A stretch of 64,000 nt of DNA from Acinetobacter johnsonii CIP 64.6 (GTDB lineage: Bacteria; Pseudomonadota; Gammaproteobacteria; Pseudomonadales; Moraxellaceae): positions 244,854 to 308,853 of the forward strand of contig NZ_KB849234.1 of NCBI RefSeq assembly GCF_000368045.1, read 5' to 3'. This document shows, one piece after another, positions 51,514 to 61,548 of this stretch (its first letter is position 1; each line of letters starts with the position of its first letter). Position numbers and translations under genes: made by a program. The notes under the pieces were generated by a model. The model was not told where the DNA came from. It did no database searches and was given only the letters and a program-made list of their open reading frames with translations.

Positions 51514-53322
51514 TCACAATTGAATTTGTTGATTAATTTTTCTTGATAGACCACTTTCTCGGGCGGTTCGAGTCACCATAGCATGTACGAATGCATCGGC
51601 ATCGACCAGTAGACTGACCACTTTTTTCGCCCTCGTAATTGCTGTATAAATCAACTCTTTACTGAGTAATTTTTCAGCCTGCCGATCTAACACCACCGCG
51701 GTATGGGTGAACTCAGAGCCTTGAGATTTGTGAATGGTCAGCGCAAAAGCTGTTTCAATATTTTTCGGTAATCGTGTCGCAGCCACCCATTTATCCAGAC
51801 TGGGGAAATACACCTCAAACTGCAACTTGCCTTGCTCGATGCGCTGTAAACACAGGCCAATATCACCATTTGACAAGCCCAACTGATAGTCGTTATAGGT
51901 CATCATCACCGGACGGCCCAAGTACCATTCGCCTTGTTTGATTTGTTTTAATTGTTCCAATAGGCGCTGCTCGATTTGCAAATTGAGCTGTTTTAAGCCG
52001 AAATGGCCGTGACGTATGGCGGCTAAAATACGGTAATCATCAAAATGTTGAATCACTTTGGGCACGAGAAACTCATTAGAATTTTGCTGATATTGCTTTA
52101 AAGCCTCGACATAGCCCTGAAAGCCGAGCATCAGCAGATCATAATAATGTTGTAACTGCTCTGCAGATAAAGCCTGCTCGGGCAACAATTCGAGTTGTAA
52201 ATAATCGACCTTGACCTGATCCAACTCAACCGCCTTCAACGTCATGGCATGTACCACTTGCTGTTGAAAAGTGTGCAATACTCTCTGTTTTTCAGCAGGA
52301 TGCGTCATTAAGTCAAAACAAGATTGCTGCTGAATAAATTGTGCCAACTTTCCAATCCGTGCATCTGATTTGAAACGACGGCTATTGACCAAATTGACTC
52401 TATTTTCAGCCAAAGCTGGAACCTGTTGTAGATCGGCGAGTACAGAGCCGACATCGACCGAAGCCAACTGATCGGCATCTCCCAATAAAATCAAACGAGC
52501 TTGATTCGGCATGGCAGCAAAGAGCATCTGTGCCAAATTTAAATCCAGCATTGATGCTTCATCAACGACAATCACATCATAAGGTAAAGGTTGTCTGCTA
52601 TGAAAACGCGGTTGCTGCGTATTCCCAAGCCCCAAAAGGCGATGTAGCGTCACAGGGTTTAAGTTTTTCAAATCTGGACTAACTAAGTCTTGTAACTTTT
52701 CATCCTGAAAAGAGTTCTGAAGGGCTTCTTTCATCCGCTGCGCCGCCTTACCTGTCGGTGCAGCCATCGCAATACGAATATCAGGCAGACTTTGTTTGAG
52801 CACTGCAATAATACGCGCCAAGGTATACGTTTTCCCTGTGCCCGGACCACCTGTAATGATCGCGAGCGCCTGCTCGGCCACCATAGCCAAAGCCTGTTTT
52901 TGGTGTGGATCTTCTAGTAAATGAGCATAAGCTGAAATATCCACTTGCGTTAAATTTTGCAGTTTTAACCGTGCTACTTGCTCGGCCAAAGACTGCTCTA
53001 AAGCCCAATAACGATACAGATATAATTGCTGCTGATCGTAAACAAACGGCGCTTTTTGTTGCTGTGCCTGCTGTTCATCCATCACCAAATCATCTAAGGC
53101 AGTCACAGCTTCAGCTGCAACCGAGACACAACTCTCACCGCGTAGCATGGCTTCAAGGACCTGTTGAATCATTTCACTACGTGCTTCAGTGACCCCTGTT
53201 TTACTCAGCGGTGACTGCTGAATAAACTGACTCCAACGCGTTAACCATGTGTCTACCACGACAGCCTGATCAATACTGGCTTTATGAACATTTTCCACAC
53301 GGTTATCCTCAAAGTTATCCAC
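51514..53322 (-). CDS. recD: Exodeoxyribonuclease V alpha subunit RecD
   Basis: A 602-aa SF1B 5'-3' helicase of RecBCD. Walker A is ITGGPGTGKTYTLA, motif II DEASMLD, and the C-terminal motif VI region LTIHKSQGSEF and YTAITRAKK is complete. RecD gives the complex its fast motor and exonuclease control. The frame opens with GTG; a second GTG at 53298, eight bases after GAGG, is a good alternative start. It is the last gene of the recC-recB-recD operon, 15 bases after recB. Confidence 0.95.
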   Translation of the reverse strand: MDNFEDNRVENVHKASIDQAVVVDTWLTRWSQFIQQSPLSKTGVTEARSEMIQQVLEAMLRGESCVSVAAEAVTALDDLVMDEQQAQQQKAPFVYDQQQLYLYRYWALEQSLAEQVARLKLQNLTQVDISAYAHLLEDPHQKQALAMVAEQALAIITGGPGTGKTYTLARIIAVLKQSLPDIRIAMAAPTGKAAQRMKEALQNSFQDEKLQDLVSPDLKNLNPVTLHRLLGLGNTQQPRFHSRQPLPYDVIVVDEASMLDLNLAQMLFAAMPNQARLILLGDADQLASVDVGSVLADLQQVPALAENRVNLVNSRRFKSDARIGKLAQFIQQQSCFDLMTHPAEKQRVLHTFQQQVVHAMTLKAVELDQVKVDYLQLELLPEQALSAEQLQHYYDLLMLGFQGYVEALKQYQQNSNEFLVPKVIQHFDDYRILAAIRHGHFGLKQLNLQIEQRLLEQLKQIKQGEWYLGRPVMMTYNDYQLGLSNGDIGLCLQRIEQGKLQFEVYFPSLDKWVAATRLPKNIETAFALTIHKSQGSEFTHTAVVLDRQAEKLLSKELIYTAITRAKKVVSLLVDADAFVHAMVTRTARESGLSRKINQQIQL

Positions 53323-53337
53323 AACTTAATTCTTTGT

Positions 53338-56300
53338 TTATGAGTGACTAATTTCACTTAATTCAGAAGTTTTGCCTACATGATTTTCAGTAGAAGTATC
53401 CTCAGCAAAATGACCCAAGATGGCATCTAATCTTAAAATAAACTCGGGGCTAGCACGCCAACTTAAAACCCCTTGATCGGGCTGCCCATTCATCCCTCTC
53501 AAATAAAGATAACTCGCCTGTCCCAGATGTTCTTCAATGTCATAGTCCAGCAAATTCACTTTTAAATAGCGATGCAAAGCCACCAAATACAGACCCGCCT
53601 GCAACCAATAACTGGCATGTGACATATTCAATTCGATTGCGTCATGATTATAGCTCTGCTGATCCGCCCCTAAGAAGTTACTTTTATAATCGGCAATGTG
53701 ATAACGCTGACCATCAAAATAAACCAAGTCTATCGAACCTGTCAGATAACGAGCAGAATTGGCTTCATTTAAGTCGAGCAGATCAATCCCATACTCTTGA
53801 AACAATGCCTGTATGCGTTTAATCGCCAGCACATGATCGGACAATGACAAATAAAAAGGAAACTCAGCCAAGTGTTCATCGGCTTTCAGTTGCTTCAACT
53901 GAAAACCTGCATGCAAAGGCGTTTCTAGTACATCTGCTAACCACGCTTGCATCCACAGCACCAATTGAGTTTCATCATCCTGTCCAAACTCATTTTGATA
54001 TTTGCCCAATAACTCTTGCCACAGTAAGGGACTATCATTTTTAAAACGACGATGAATTTCCAGTCCCCAGTCACCCGAGTCCTGAAAGTCAATATGCTCG
54101 AAAATTTCGTGCAGGAAGGTTCCCGCAGTCGTCCCCATTGGAAACTGCCGTTTAATCCACGCCAAAGGCTGACTCAGCTCCACATCTTCAAGCACAGGAT
54201 GATTAATCTCGTCATCCGCACTACCCACTTTCTCGCTCAAAACCGCTAAGGCATCCATTGCCTCTTTGCGACTCAAATGCTGTGCCAACGCACTAAAACT
54301 GGTTTTGGAACGTGGATAAAAACGCTGTTCAGGAAAAGCCAAAGCTTGCAGTTGAATGATCTCTTGCTGCTTGGCTGGTTGTAAACGGATCGGCTTTTCA
54401 GTCAGCAGCTCCTCATCACCACTGGCAGGATGTTCAAATAGATTACCTGCTTGGCCACGCCAAAATGCCAATGCCGTATTTGATTTATATTCCTGATCTT
54501 GCAGTAAGGCATACACGCGGTGGCTGGCACGGGTCAGTGCGACGTACCATAAGCGATGCTGTTCTGCTTCGGCACGCTCATTGTGTTGATCAATCGCGGC
54601 TGGATCTAACAGGTTGGCATCATTTACTGCCACGATGCGCTGTAACTCGCTCTGCCCTGTCGTCGGATTGATCTGTTCCAGCGTTGAAAAGTTTAAGGTT
54701 TTATTCATTTCCTTAAAGTCTTTGTCGGCACCCAGCAAGAACACAATTTTAAACTCTAGACCTTTGGACTGATGAATAGTCATCAGCTGTACGCCTGTGG
54801 CATTGGAAAGTTTGCGTTCCAACTCCCACTCACGTTCCGCAGGCAAATGTAACTGTTTGAGATACCAATGATACAGTTTCTGTGCACCTTGGAACTGCTC
54901 ACTATGCTGGCTTAACAACTCAGTCAAATGCCGTAGATTGACCACCGCCCGTTCGTTGTCTCGGCTTTGGTAAGCCACCAAGTTTTTCCACACTTTAAAC
55001 AGGTTTAAAGCGTACTGCCATGCGCTTAAAAAGCCTTTGTTGATCCACATGTCGCGGATGTCATCAAAATCCGCCATAAACTGGCTCAAACCGTTGGCTT
55101 GCTTTTCCAGTTCCAGTAACTGTTTTAAATCAATAGCCAACAGCCGACTCAAAAGTGCACGGCGAACTTTGGCCTCATCAAAAGGATGCATCATTGCGGT
55201 CAATAGCGCACCGACATCTTTCGCGACCTGACTTTCAAACACACTGCGTTTAGACGGACGGTTGACCAAAATCCCTAAACGCTCTAGTTCAAACTGAACT
55301 TTGTCCAAGCCATCATGGTTTTTCGACAACACCGCGATATCATTTGCCCCCATAAACTGTGGCGGATCATCTGCCACATACAGTTGCTGTTGAATGCCTT
55401 GGTTGATTAAATCACGAATTTTCCATGCCACTTGTTGAGCTTCATTTTTCTTGTCTTCAAGTAACAGCCAACGCAGCGGTACATGGTTTTCACCCTGTGC
55501 ATCGACCAAAGCAGGATGTGGTCGAGTCCCTGCTTCTACAGGCTGGTAATAGACCTGCTCACCAAAGTCCTGTTGGCGTTGAAATAAAGCATCCACCACC
55601 TGTACCAGCTTTTGCACAGAGCGATGGTTATATTTCAAACTATACTGCCGACCGTGTTTTGCCAAAACATCTAAACGCGCTTTGTTATACGTCAGCATGT
55701 CACCACCTCGAAAGCCATAAATGGCTTGTTTCGGGTCACCGACCATAATCATACAGCCTTGAGGATAGCGCTGTGCATCACGCCAAATCCGCGCCAACAT
55801 ATCATCTTGGTCTTGGTTGGTGTCTTGAAACTCATCCACTAAAATGAGCGGATAGCGTGCCTGTACAAACTGAGCAAAGCGCCGGCCTTGTTCGCCCTGT
55901 AAGGCTTCTGATAAGGTACGGATTTGCTGGGCAAAAGTCGTTTCACTCTTTTGCTGCAAGACTTGTGGTAAACGCTTTTTCACCTCAGAGCTTAAGTGAT
56001 ATTTTAAATACGCATCCAGCACGTCCAAATTGAGCTCTAACTCTGCCAACGCCTCTAAGAAACTGCGGACCTGTCGCCACACAGGATGCTGCTCAAACTG
56101 TTCCAACACATCTACAGCACATTTGTTTAAGACTTTTTTCGTCGCAAGCTCAGTCAGGTGCTTTAAGGTTTTTTCAAAATGTGGCGCAAATAAGGCATAA
56201 GCCCGCTGCTCTTTCAGCGCAGTCAAAAAAGCAGGTAAGTCCTGACATAGGATGCGTTGCATCAAAGCATCGGTACGCCATTTTTTCCCCAGCACTGCAT

Positions 56301-57090
56301 GGTATTGCCCTTCAGGGGCATAATAGTCTTTCAAGCTTTCAATCTGTGCCACATCCAGCGCAGTAAATTGATCAATGGCCTGCTCAAATTGCGTCAAATC
56401 AAGCACAGGTTTTTCCACCTGTTGAAACTGTGCCGAGGCAAAGTTCAGACTATTTTCAACAATTGGCACATAAGCCTGTTCGGTTTTTAATTTTTGTTTT
56501 AACAGTAAATAATTCACCACAGGCTGCGGCTGTGCCTGAATCCACTCGCGTAATACGTCATGAATAAGCTGTTGAGTATAACTCTGCGCATCATCGGTGA
56601 TATCTGCACGCTCAATCTTGCCACTTTCAAAAGAAAACTCACGCAGTAACTTTTGACTAAAACTGTCCAGTGTGCCGACGAACAGCTCATCTAACTGATC
56701 GATCACCAACTTCAAACGCTCTTGGGCAAAACCGACCCGCTGTGCATAGTCTATGAGTACTTTGATAAAAAGCGGATCTTGTTCAGCGGCTATTTTGGCC
56801 TGTATTTCTCGCTCGGTCAGACTCTGACAACCTTCAAAATAACGTAAAGTTTCAATCAAACGTGCCCGAACGCGACTTTTCAGCTCCGCAGCGGCAGCAC
56901 GGGTGAAGGTGGTTGCAATGACCTGATTCGGCAAATAGGCCCCAAGAAAAATACGCACCATCAAACTGGATAAAGTAAAAGTCTTGCCTGTGCCTGCTGA
57001 AGCTTCAATCCAATGCAAGCCCTGAAAGCTCATATCGGCAATGGGTTGATAAGATATGTTCGATGTAGAGCCCTGAGACTGTGCTGTCAT
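53338..57090 (-). CDS. recB: Exodeoxyribonuclease V beta subunit RecB
   Basis: A 1250-aa SF1A 3'-5' helicase-nuclease. Walker A is IEASAGTGKTFTLSSL, motif II LVDEFQDTNQDQD, and later motifs MTIHQSKGLEFKIVF and LWYVALTRASHRVY. The C-terminal RecB nuclease domain carries the expected GSIDLVYFDGQRYHIADYKSN active site (Asp and Lys). The complex processes double-strand ends for recombination and degrades foreign linear DNA. Starts 3 bases after recC. Confidence 0.97.
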   Translation of the reverse strand: MTAQSQGSTSNISYQPIADMSFQGLHWIEASAGTGKTFTLSSLMVRIFLGAYLPNQVIATTFTRAAAAELKSRVRARLIETLRYFEGCQSLTEREIQAKIAAEQDPLFIKVLIDYAQRVGFAQERLKLVIDQLDELFVGTLDSFSQKLLREFSFESGKIERADITDDAQSYTQQLIHDVLREWIQAQPQPVVNYLLLKQKLKTEQAYVPIVENSLNFASAQFQQVEKPVLDLTQFEQAIDQFTALDVAQIESLKDYYAPEGQYHAVLGKKWRTDALMQRILCQDLPAFLTALKEQRAYALFAPHFEKTLKHLTELATKKVLNKCAVDVLEQFEQHPVWRQVRSFLEALAELELNLDVLDAYLKYHLSSEVKKRLPQVLQQKSETTFAQQIRTLSEALQGEQGRRFAQFVQARYPLILVDEFQDTNQDQDDMLARIWRDAQRYPQGCMIMVGDPKQAIYGFRGGDMLTYNKARLDVLAKHGRQYSLKYNHRSVQKLVQVVDALFQRQQDFGEQVYYQPVEAGTRPHPALVDAQGENHVPLRWLLLEDKKNEAQQVAWKIRDLINQGIQQQLYVADDPPQFMGANDIAVLSKNHDGLDKVQFELERLGILVNRPSKRSVFESQVAKDVGALLTAMMHPFDEAKVRRALLSRLLAIDLKQLLELEKQANGLSQFMADFDDIRDMWINKGFLSAWQYALNLFKVWKNLVAYQSRDNERAVVNLRHLTELLSQHSEQFQGAQKLYHWYLKQLHLPAEREWELERKLSNATGVQLMTIHQSKGLEFKIVFLLGADKDFKEMNKTLNFSTLEQINPTTGQSELQRIVAVNDANLLDPAAIDQHNERAEAEQHRLWYVALTRASHRVYALLQDQEYKSNTALAFWRGQAGNLFEHPASGDEELLTEKPIRLQPAKQQEIIQLQALAFPEQRFYPRSKTSFSALAQHLSRKEAMDALAVLSEKVGSADDEINHPVLEDVELSQPLAWIKRQFPMGTTAGTFLHEIFEHIDFQDSGDWGLEIHRRFKNDSPLLWQELLGKYQNEFGQDDETQLVLWMQAWLADVLETPLHAGFQLKQLKADEHLAEFPFYLSLSDHVLAIKRIQALFQEYGIDLLDLNEANSARYLTGSIDLVYFDGQRYHIADYKSNFLGADQQSYNHDAIELNMSHASYWLQAGLYLVALHRYLKVNLLDYDIEEHLGQASYLYLRGMNGQPDQGVLSWRASPEFILRLDAILGHFAEDTSTENHVGKTSELSEISHS

Positions 57091-57093
57091 GAC

Positions 57094-60000
57094 TTAGTCC
57101 TCAAGGCTTTGCTGATGCAAAAATATCGGATGATATAGTTCATAAGAAAACTGCTCGCAGGCATGGGCAAGTAATGCTTTGGCATCCTGCTCTTGTAAAA
57201 TAAACTGCCAGTCGCGGTGTGCTTTATTGGCTTCATTTTCAGTCATTGAAAAACCACTAAAGCGACCATCTTCTTCCCACACTTTATAAATGGCGTCCAT
57301 ATCGGCAATCACCATCTGTCCCTGATCATTCAGTTGCCATTCATGGGTTTTATCTTTCTCTGCAATTTTCAGTAACAAGGCCGCAGGTAAAACCAAAGGC
57401 TGAGTCTGTGCATACTCCCATGCTTTCAACCAAGGTTTAAGCCATTCACGCGCCTGATTTGAACTCACGCCAGTACATAAAATGGTTCGGTCACTAAACA
57501 CCACGATGCGTTGATATTGCTGTCCGCCCTCTCCCAAATTGACATAAGCCAGCCACAGTAAATACTCTAACCAAACTTTGGCACGGCGCTTTGCTCTGGC
57601 ACTAGACGCTTCTACACTGACCCATTTTTCAGCACTGTATTTGGCTAGGGTGACATTGATTTGCAAATGTCCATTCACCTTCCAGACTTGTTGGGTCGTG
57701 GCTGTAGCCTCGCGTGCATAGCGTTGTAAACGTGTCAGCAAGCGCTGCTGCTCAAGCACGCTCATTTGCCAGACCCCATCTTGGACTTTACCAATCGGCA
57801 GTTGATCCATCAGAAGGTTGGCGTCTGCTTCTGCCTCATGTTGTTGTAAAAAATGACGGATGGCATAACGTCCTAACCCATCGAGGAGTAAAGGTTCTTG
57901 CGTTGCAGGAATCTCTTCTGGTTTTAAGTTTTCCACCCCTAAAGTCTTGAGATACAGTCTTGCAGGGAAAGTAATGTCCTGAATCCACTGCTGACTGTCA
58001 AGAACTTGAATATCTTGCTCTAATTTTGGATAAGGCGTGTTGACCCAACTGCTGCGTTGTCCTGATGCATGTTGCAATTGTTTCGCAACTTGAAACCATT
58101 GGTCTTGAAAACGAATACTGTGCTCAGACTCAAAACCACGCGGATCAAAAGGCAATAAAGGATGAACATGATACAGCGATGCCAACTGTGCAGGGACAGT
58201 CACACCATGCTGATCAACCGTTGCATTGACACTCTTGCTTTGTGTGTCAGGTTGAACAATAAAGTCCATATGCTGAATCAGTTCTTGCAATACCGTAGAC
58301 GGATCACGGACTTCACCATCGTTGATATCAAAGCCATTATAAAATAACCATAAGTTCTCTTGTGCCAACAACAACGCATCTAGAAAAGCCCCTTGATCAT
58401 CTTCCAAACGGGAACGATCCCCCAGTTGTGGCTTCAGCAAGTCCATCAGGTCAAAAGGCAAATGCGCACTGCGGTTGGGAAACTTGCCACTGTCCAAGCC
58501 CAACATCACGATCAGCTTATACGGCACAGGTCGAATCTGACCAATTTGACTAAACGTGATCTGCCCCGTGGGTTCTGCATAGTCCAATTGCGCTTCTAAA
58601 GTCTTTTGGATTTCTTCTAATACATAAGGCAAAGGTAGACTTAAACTGCGCAGTGCATGATGGTCGTGTTCGTCATAAAAACTCGCCAAGGTCAGCATAC
58701 GTTCTTGTTTTTTGACCATCTTATACACTGCGGCCAAAGACTCGACACCTGCGGCTTCAAACTCGCGAATATCTTCCATCAAACGATTCAGCCAAGTTTC
58801 CGCCGTCGTCCGCTGTCCGATTTCATGCGCGATCATCCACTCCGAGCGGTGTTTAAAATCCTGATAAATTTCAATCAAAACACCAATCAACTCAAAATCA
58901 CTCGACTGTACTTGGGCATAGCTCAAGGTCTCATGAAACAGCACATGCTCTGGTACAGCGACGCCTAAAGCCAAACGATCTAAGGCAAACTTCAGACTAT
59001 AACGATAGTCTTCATCCCCTTCAGCCAGACTGCTTTTTAAATGCTCGGCATCCAATCCACGTTTAAAGCCTGCGTTGATCAACAGCTCCTTCATCCGTTC
59101 GATCATATTCATGTCTAAGCCATAACGTTGCTGCGTTGCATTTAAACTGAGCCAATCGGCAAAGTCCTCAATACTGAAACGCCCCCGTACCAAGACCATC
59201 CGTCCCAACACAGCACGCCATGCATTTAAGGCATCGAGCTGAGTCACGCCAGCTAGCTTAATCGGCAAATAAATACTGTCTTTACTCAGTTGATGACCCT
59301 TTTGCAAAGCCTCACGCTCATGGGGGGGAGGCGCAAAAACACTGCGAATAAAAGGTTCTAGCTCAGTCAAACTGGGCGTCAACACCAAAATATCGCTTGG
59401 ACGTCGCGGTGCATCAGCCGTGCCCTGAGCCAACCAATGCGTCAGTTGATCTTTGAGGACTTCAAGCTGTCTGAGGCTGGAGTGACAGACATGAATCTGT
59501 ATTGAACCATCTTGTTCAGCCAAAGCATACTGATGCTGCATAGGTTCTACCAAATACAGGACATCAGACTGAATTTTACCAAGTAACGTTTCTGGATATT
59601 CATCGACAAAGATATCGGCCCACACCCCGTCTTCACCTGAAGAAAGGCTGGAAAGTAAAGAGAAATGGTCGCGCGCTTGTTTACCAAATCGGGTCAGTAA
59701 AGGATGGCGAGACTCTCGAGTTTCTGCATTAAAATTGAGGGTAAACTCATCAAAAAACTGCTGAATCTCTGCATCATTGGCATTTGGATTTTTTTCAATA
59801 AAACGCTGCTTCACTCGTGCGTCATAACGCGCTTTCCAGTTGGGATCGACACTGTCCGCCCAGTACTCTTGTGATGGGTTATAGTGAAAAATAAAGATAT
59901 CGAGATATTGCCCCAATCGATGTAAAAACTCCAATTGCTTTGGCGGTAAATCTAAAACAGTAAACACCACCAACTGCGCAGGCAACTTTTTAAGCGCAGC

Positions 60001-60774
60001 ATCTCGGGTCTCGGCTTGATCGAGTAAGTCCCAAAATGCAGTATCAATACGCTGAATTTGTTCAAAGTCGGCATGAAATACCACTTGCCAGAGCCAACGC
60101 TGCCATGCTTCCAATTCATGCGCTTGATTAAGCTGAAAAGTACTGAGTTCTTGATGGGTTTTAAAGAACATCTGCTCCAAATCGAGCGGCTGGTTTTTGC
60201 CCCACGCTTGTAACCAATTGGTCTGGCAACGGCAACTTTGCGGTGGACAACCTTTGGTGCAATGTCCACGATAATCCATATAAAAACTAAATAACCGTGA
60301 AACCTGCTCCGCGACCCAATACAACATGCTTTGCTTTTTGAGCTGTTTATCGATGCCTTGTTGCAAACGGTCAGCGCTGGCATAGATCCGCTGAATAATC
60401 GGATACAACGGATGGGCAACCTCTAAAGGATTCAGCTCAGCTTGTATAAATTCTTTTAAGGCTTGGAAGACGCGCCATTTAATAATCAATCGCGGAATAT
60501 TGGCTTTACGGACTTCATCTTTTTGATCGACCAAAACCCACTGATAAGCCGACCATTGAAAACCACGAATACGATGATGAAACTGCGTGTTGGCACTGAT
60601 GCCCTGCTGCTCCGCCAACTTTTGTGTTAGCCAGGCCTCAACCGCAGGTGAAGGTACAATAAAGTGCTGTGCTTGCAACACTTGAAAGGCATTTTTGGCT
60701 GGTTTAAAGACGGTTTTTTGCATGGCCTGCAACAGAACATCAATACGCTGACTTTGTATTACGTGTATCGCCAT
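57094..60774 (-). CDS. recC: Exodeoxyribonuclease V gamma subunit RecC
   Basis: A 1226-aa protein, the Chi-recognising and strand-splitting part of RecBCD. The N-terminal helicase-like fold begins HVIQSQRIDVLLQAM and retains VPSPAVEAWLTQKLA. Further RecC blocks are PSDILVLTPSLTELEPFI and GQIRPVPYKLIVMLGLDSGKFPN. A Cys cluster CTKGCPPQSCRC around residue 182 is striking. The ATG at 60774 with GAGAGGAAAC before it is used; the frame otherwise opens with TTG. It is the first gene of the operon, with about 180 bases to the divergent gene. Confidence 0.96.
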   Translation of the reverse strand: MAIHVIQSQRIDVLLQAMQKTVFKPAKNAFQVLQAQHFIVPSPAVEAWLTQKLAEQQGISANTQFHHRIRGFQWSAYQWVLVDQKDEVRKANIPRLIIKWRVFQALKEFIQAELNPLEVAHPLYPIIQRIYASADRLQQGIDKQLKKQSMLYWVAEQVSRLFSFYMDYRGHCTKGCPPQSCRCQTNWLQAWGKNQPLDLEQMFFKTHQELSTFQLNQAHELEAWQRWLWQVVFHADFEQIQRIDTAFWDLLDQAETRDAALKKLPAQLVVFTVLDLPPKQLEFLHRLGQYLDIFIFHYNPSQEYWADSVDPNWKARYDARVKQRFIEKNPNANDAEIQQFFDEFTLNFNAETRESRHPLLTRFGKQARDHFSLLSSLSSGEDGVWADIFVDEYPETLLGKIQSDVLYLVEPMQHQYALAEQDGSIQIHVCHSSLRQLEVLKDQLTHWLAQGTADAPRRPSDILVLTPSLTELEPFIRSVFAPPPHEREALQKGHQLSKDSIYLPIKLAGVTQLDALNAWRAVLGRMVLVRGRFSIEDFADWLSLNATQQRYGLDMNMIERMKELLINAGFKRGLDAEHLKSSLAEGDEDYRYSLKFALDRLALGVAVPEHVLFHETLSYAQVQSSDFELIGVLIEIYQDFKHRSEWMIAHEIGQRTTAETWLNRLMEDIREFEAAGVESLAAVYKMVKKQERMLTLASFYDEHDHHALRSLSLPLPYVLEEIQKTLEAQLDYAEPTGQITFSQIGQIRPVPYKLIVMLGLDSGKFPNRSAHLPFDLMDLLKPQLGDRSRLEDDQGAFLDALLLAQENLWLFYNGFDINDGEVRDPSTVLQELIQHMDFIVQPDTQSKSVNATVDQHGVTVPAQLASLYHVHPLLPFDPRGFESEHSIRFQDQWFQVAKQLQHASGQRSSWVNTPYPKLEQDIQVLDSQQWIQDITFPARLYLKTLGVENLKPEEIPATQEPLLLDGLGRYAIRHFLQQHEAEADANLLMDQLPIGKVQDGVWQMSVLEQQRLLTRLQRYAREATATTQQVWKVNGHLQINVTLAKYSAEKWVSVEASSARAKRRAKVWLEYLLWLAYVNLGEGGQQYQRIVVFSDRTILCTGVSSNQAREWLKPWLKAWEYAQTQPLVLPAALLLKIAEKDKTHEWQLNDQGQMVIADMDAIYKVWEEDGRFSGFSMTENEANKAHRDWQFILQEQDAKALLAHACEQFSYELYHPIFLHQQSLED

Positions 60775-60952
60775 GTTTCCTCTCAAATAACCATCTTATG
60801 AAAAATCTACAAAAGTACACAGATTATTGACTATACTTCTAGTTCTGTCTATGTCACTTTGATGACATATTTCTATTTAAAATTTGCTTTAAAATACGCA
60901 CTTTAAGCAAAACTAGAATCAATGTGAATCAGGATATTTTAGGATTTAGAAA

Positions 60953-61495
60953 ATGAAATTAGAGCACATTCCAGAAAAAATTGATCCCTCTTTAAATTTA
61001 GAACAAATCCGCGAAGAATGTTTGGACTTAGTCAAAAAGCGCGCCTATTTTTCCGCAGGTGCAGCGGTTATTCCAGTCCCTTTCCTTGATGTGGTGATTG
61101 ATGTGGGCATATTGTCGCAGTTGATTCCCGAAATTAACGCCCGCTTTGGCCTAACCCCTGAGCAAGTCAGTGTTTACGACCCAGAAACCAAGCAAATACA
61201 TTGGTCAGAACTGCGTAAACGTGGCGTGGAGTTCTCTGGACTGGTGGTGGCACGTACAGCCGTGAAGAAATCCCTCAATAACATGGCAGCCAAATACATC
61301 ACCAAACAAGTCACTAAATTCATTCCTCTTGGTGGACAGATGATTGCGGCTAGCTTGGGTTATGTCGTGATGAAAAAAATTGCGGAAACTCATGTGGAAG
61401 AGTCGTATAAGCTCGCCAAAGGCATTCAACTGAAACAAGCCGCCGAACAAGGTGTTCCTGTTGCAGCGCCAGTGACCCAAATTCCCTTAAGTTAA
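60953..61495 (+). CDS. Hypothetical protein with hydrophobic helices, 180 aa
   Basis: An 180-aa protein of unknown family. Residues 31-60 (YFSAGAAVIPVPFLDVVIDVGIL) and 125-141 (FIPLGGQMIAASLGYVV) are apolar and could dip into or cross the inner membrane; the pattern is reminiscent of the C-terminal membrane part of DUF697-type proteins, which I cannot confirm. The central part is polar with VARTAVKKSLNNMAAKYITKQ. It is divergent from recC and convergent with pap, so a single-gene unit. Confidence 0.7.
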   Translation: MKLEHIPEKIDPSLNLEQIREECLDLVKKRAYFSAGAAVIPVPFLDVVIDVGILSQLIPEINARFGLTPEQVSVYDPETKQIHWSELRKRGVEFSGLVVARTAVKKSLNNMAAKYITKQVTKFIPLGGQMIAASLGYVVMKKIAETHVEESYKLAKGIQLKQAAEQGVPVAAPVTQIPLS

Positions 61496-61515
61496 AGAAC
61501 TAAATCCACCTCTAT

Positions 61516-61541
61516 AAAAAACGGTCAAATGACCGTTTTTT
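61516..61541. terminator. Bidirectional terminator
   Basis: AAAAAACGGTCA / TGACCGTTTTTT with a 2-nt loop between convergent genes. Confidence 0.93.
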
Positions 61542-61548
61542 ATGCTTT

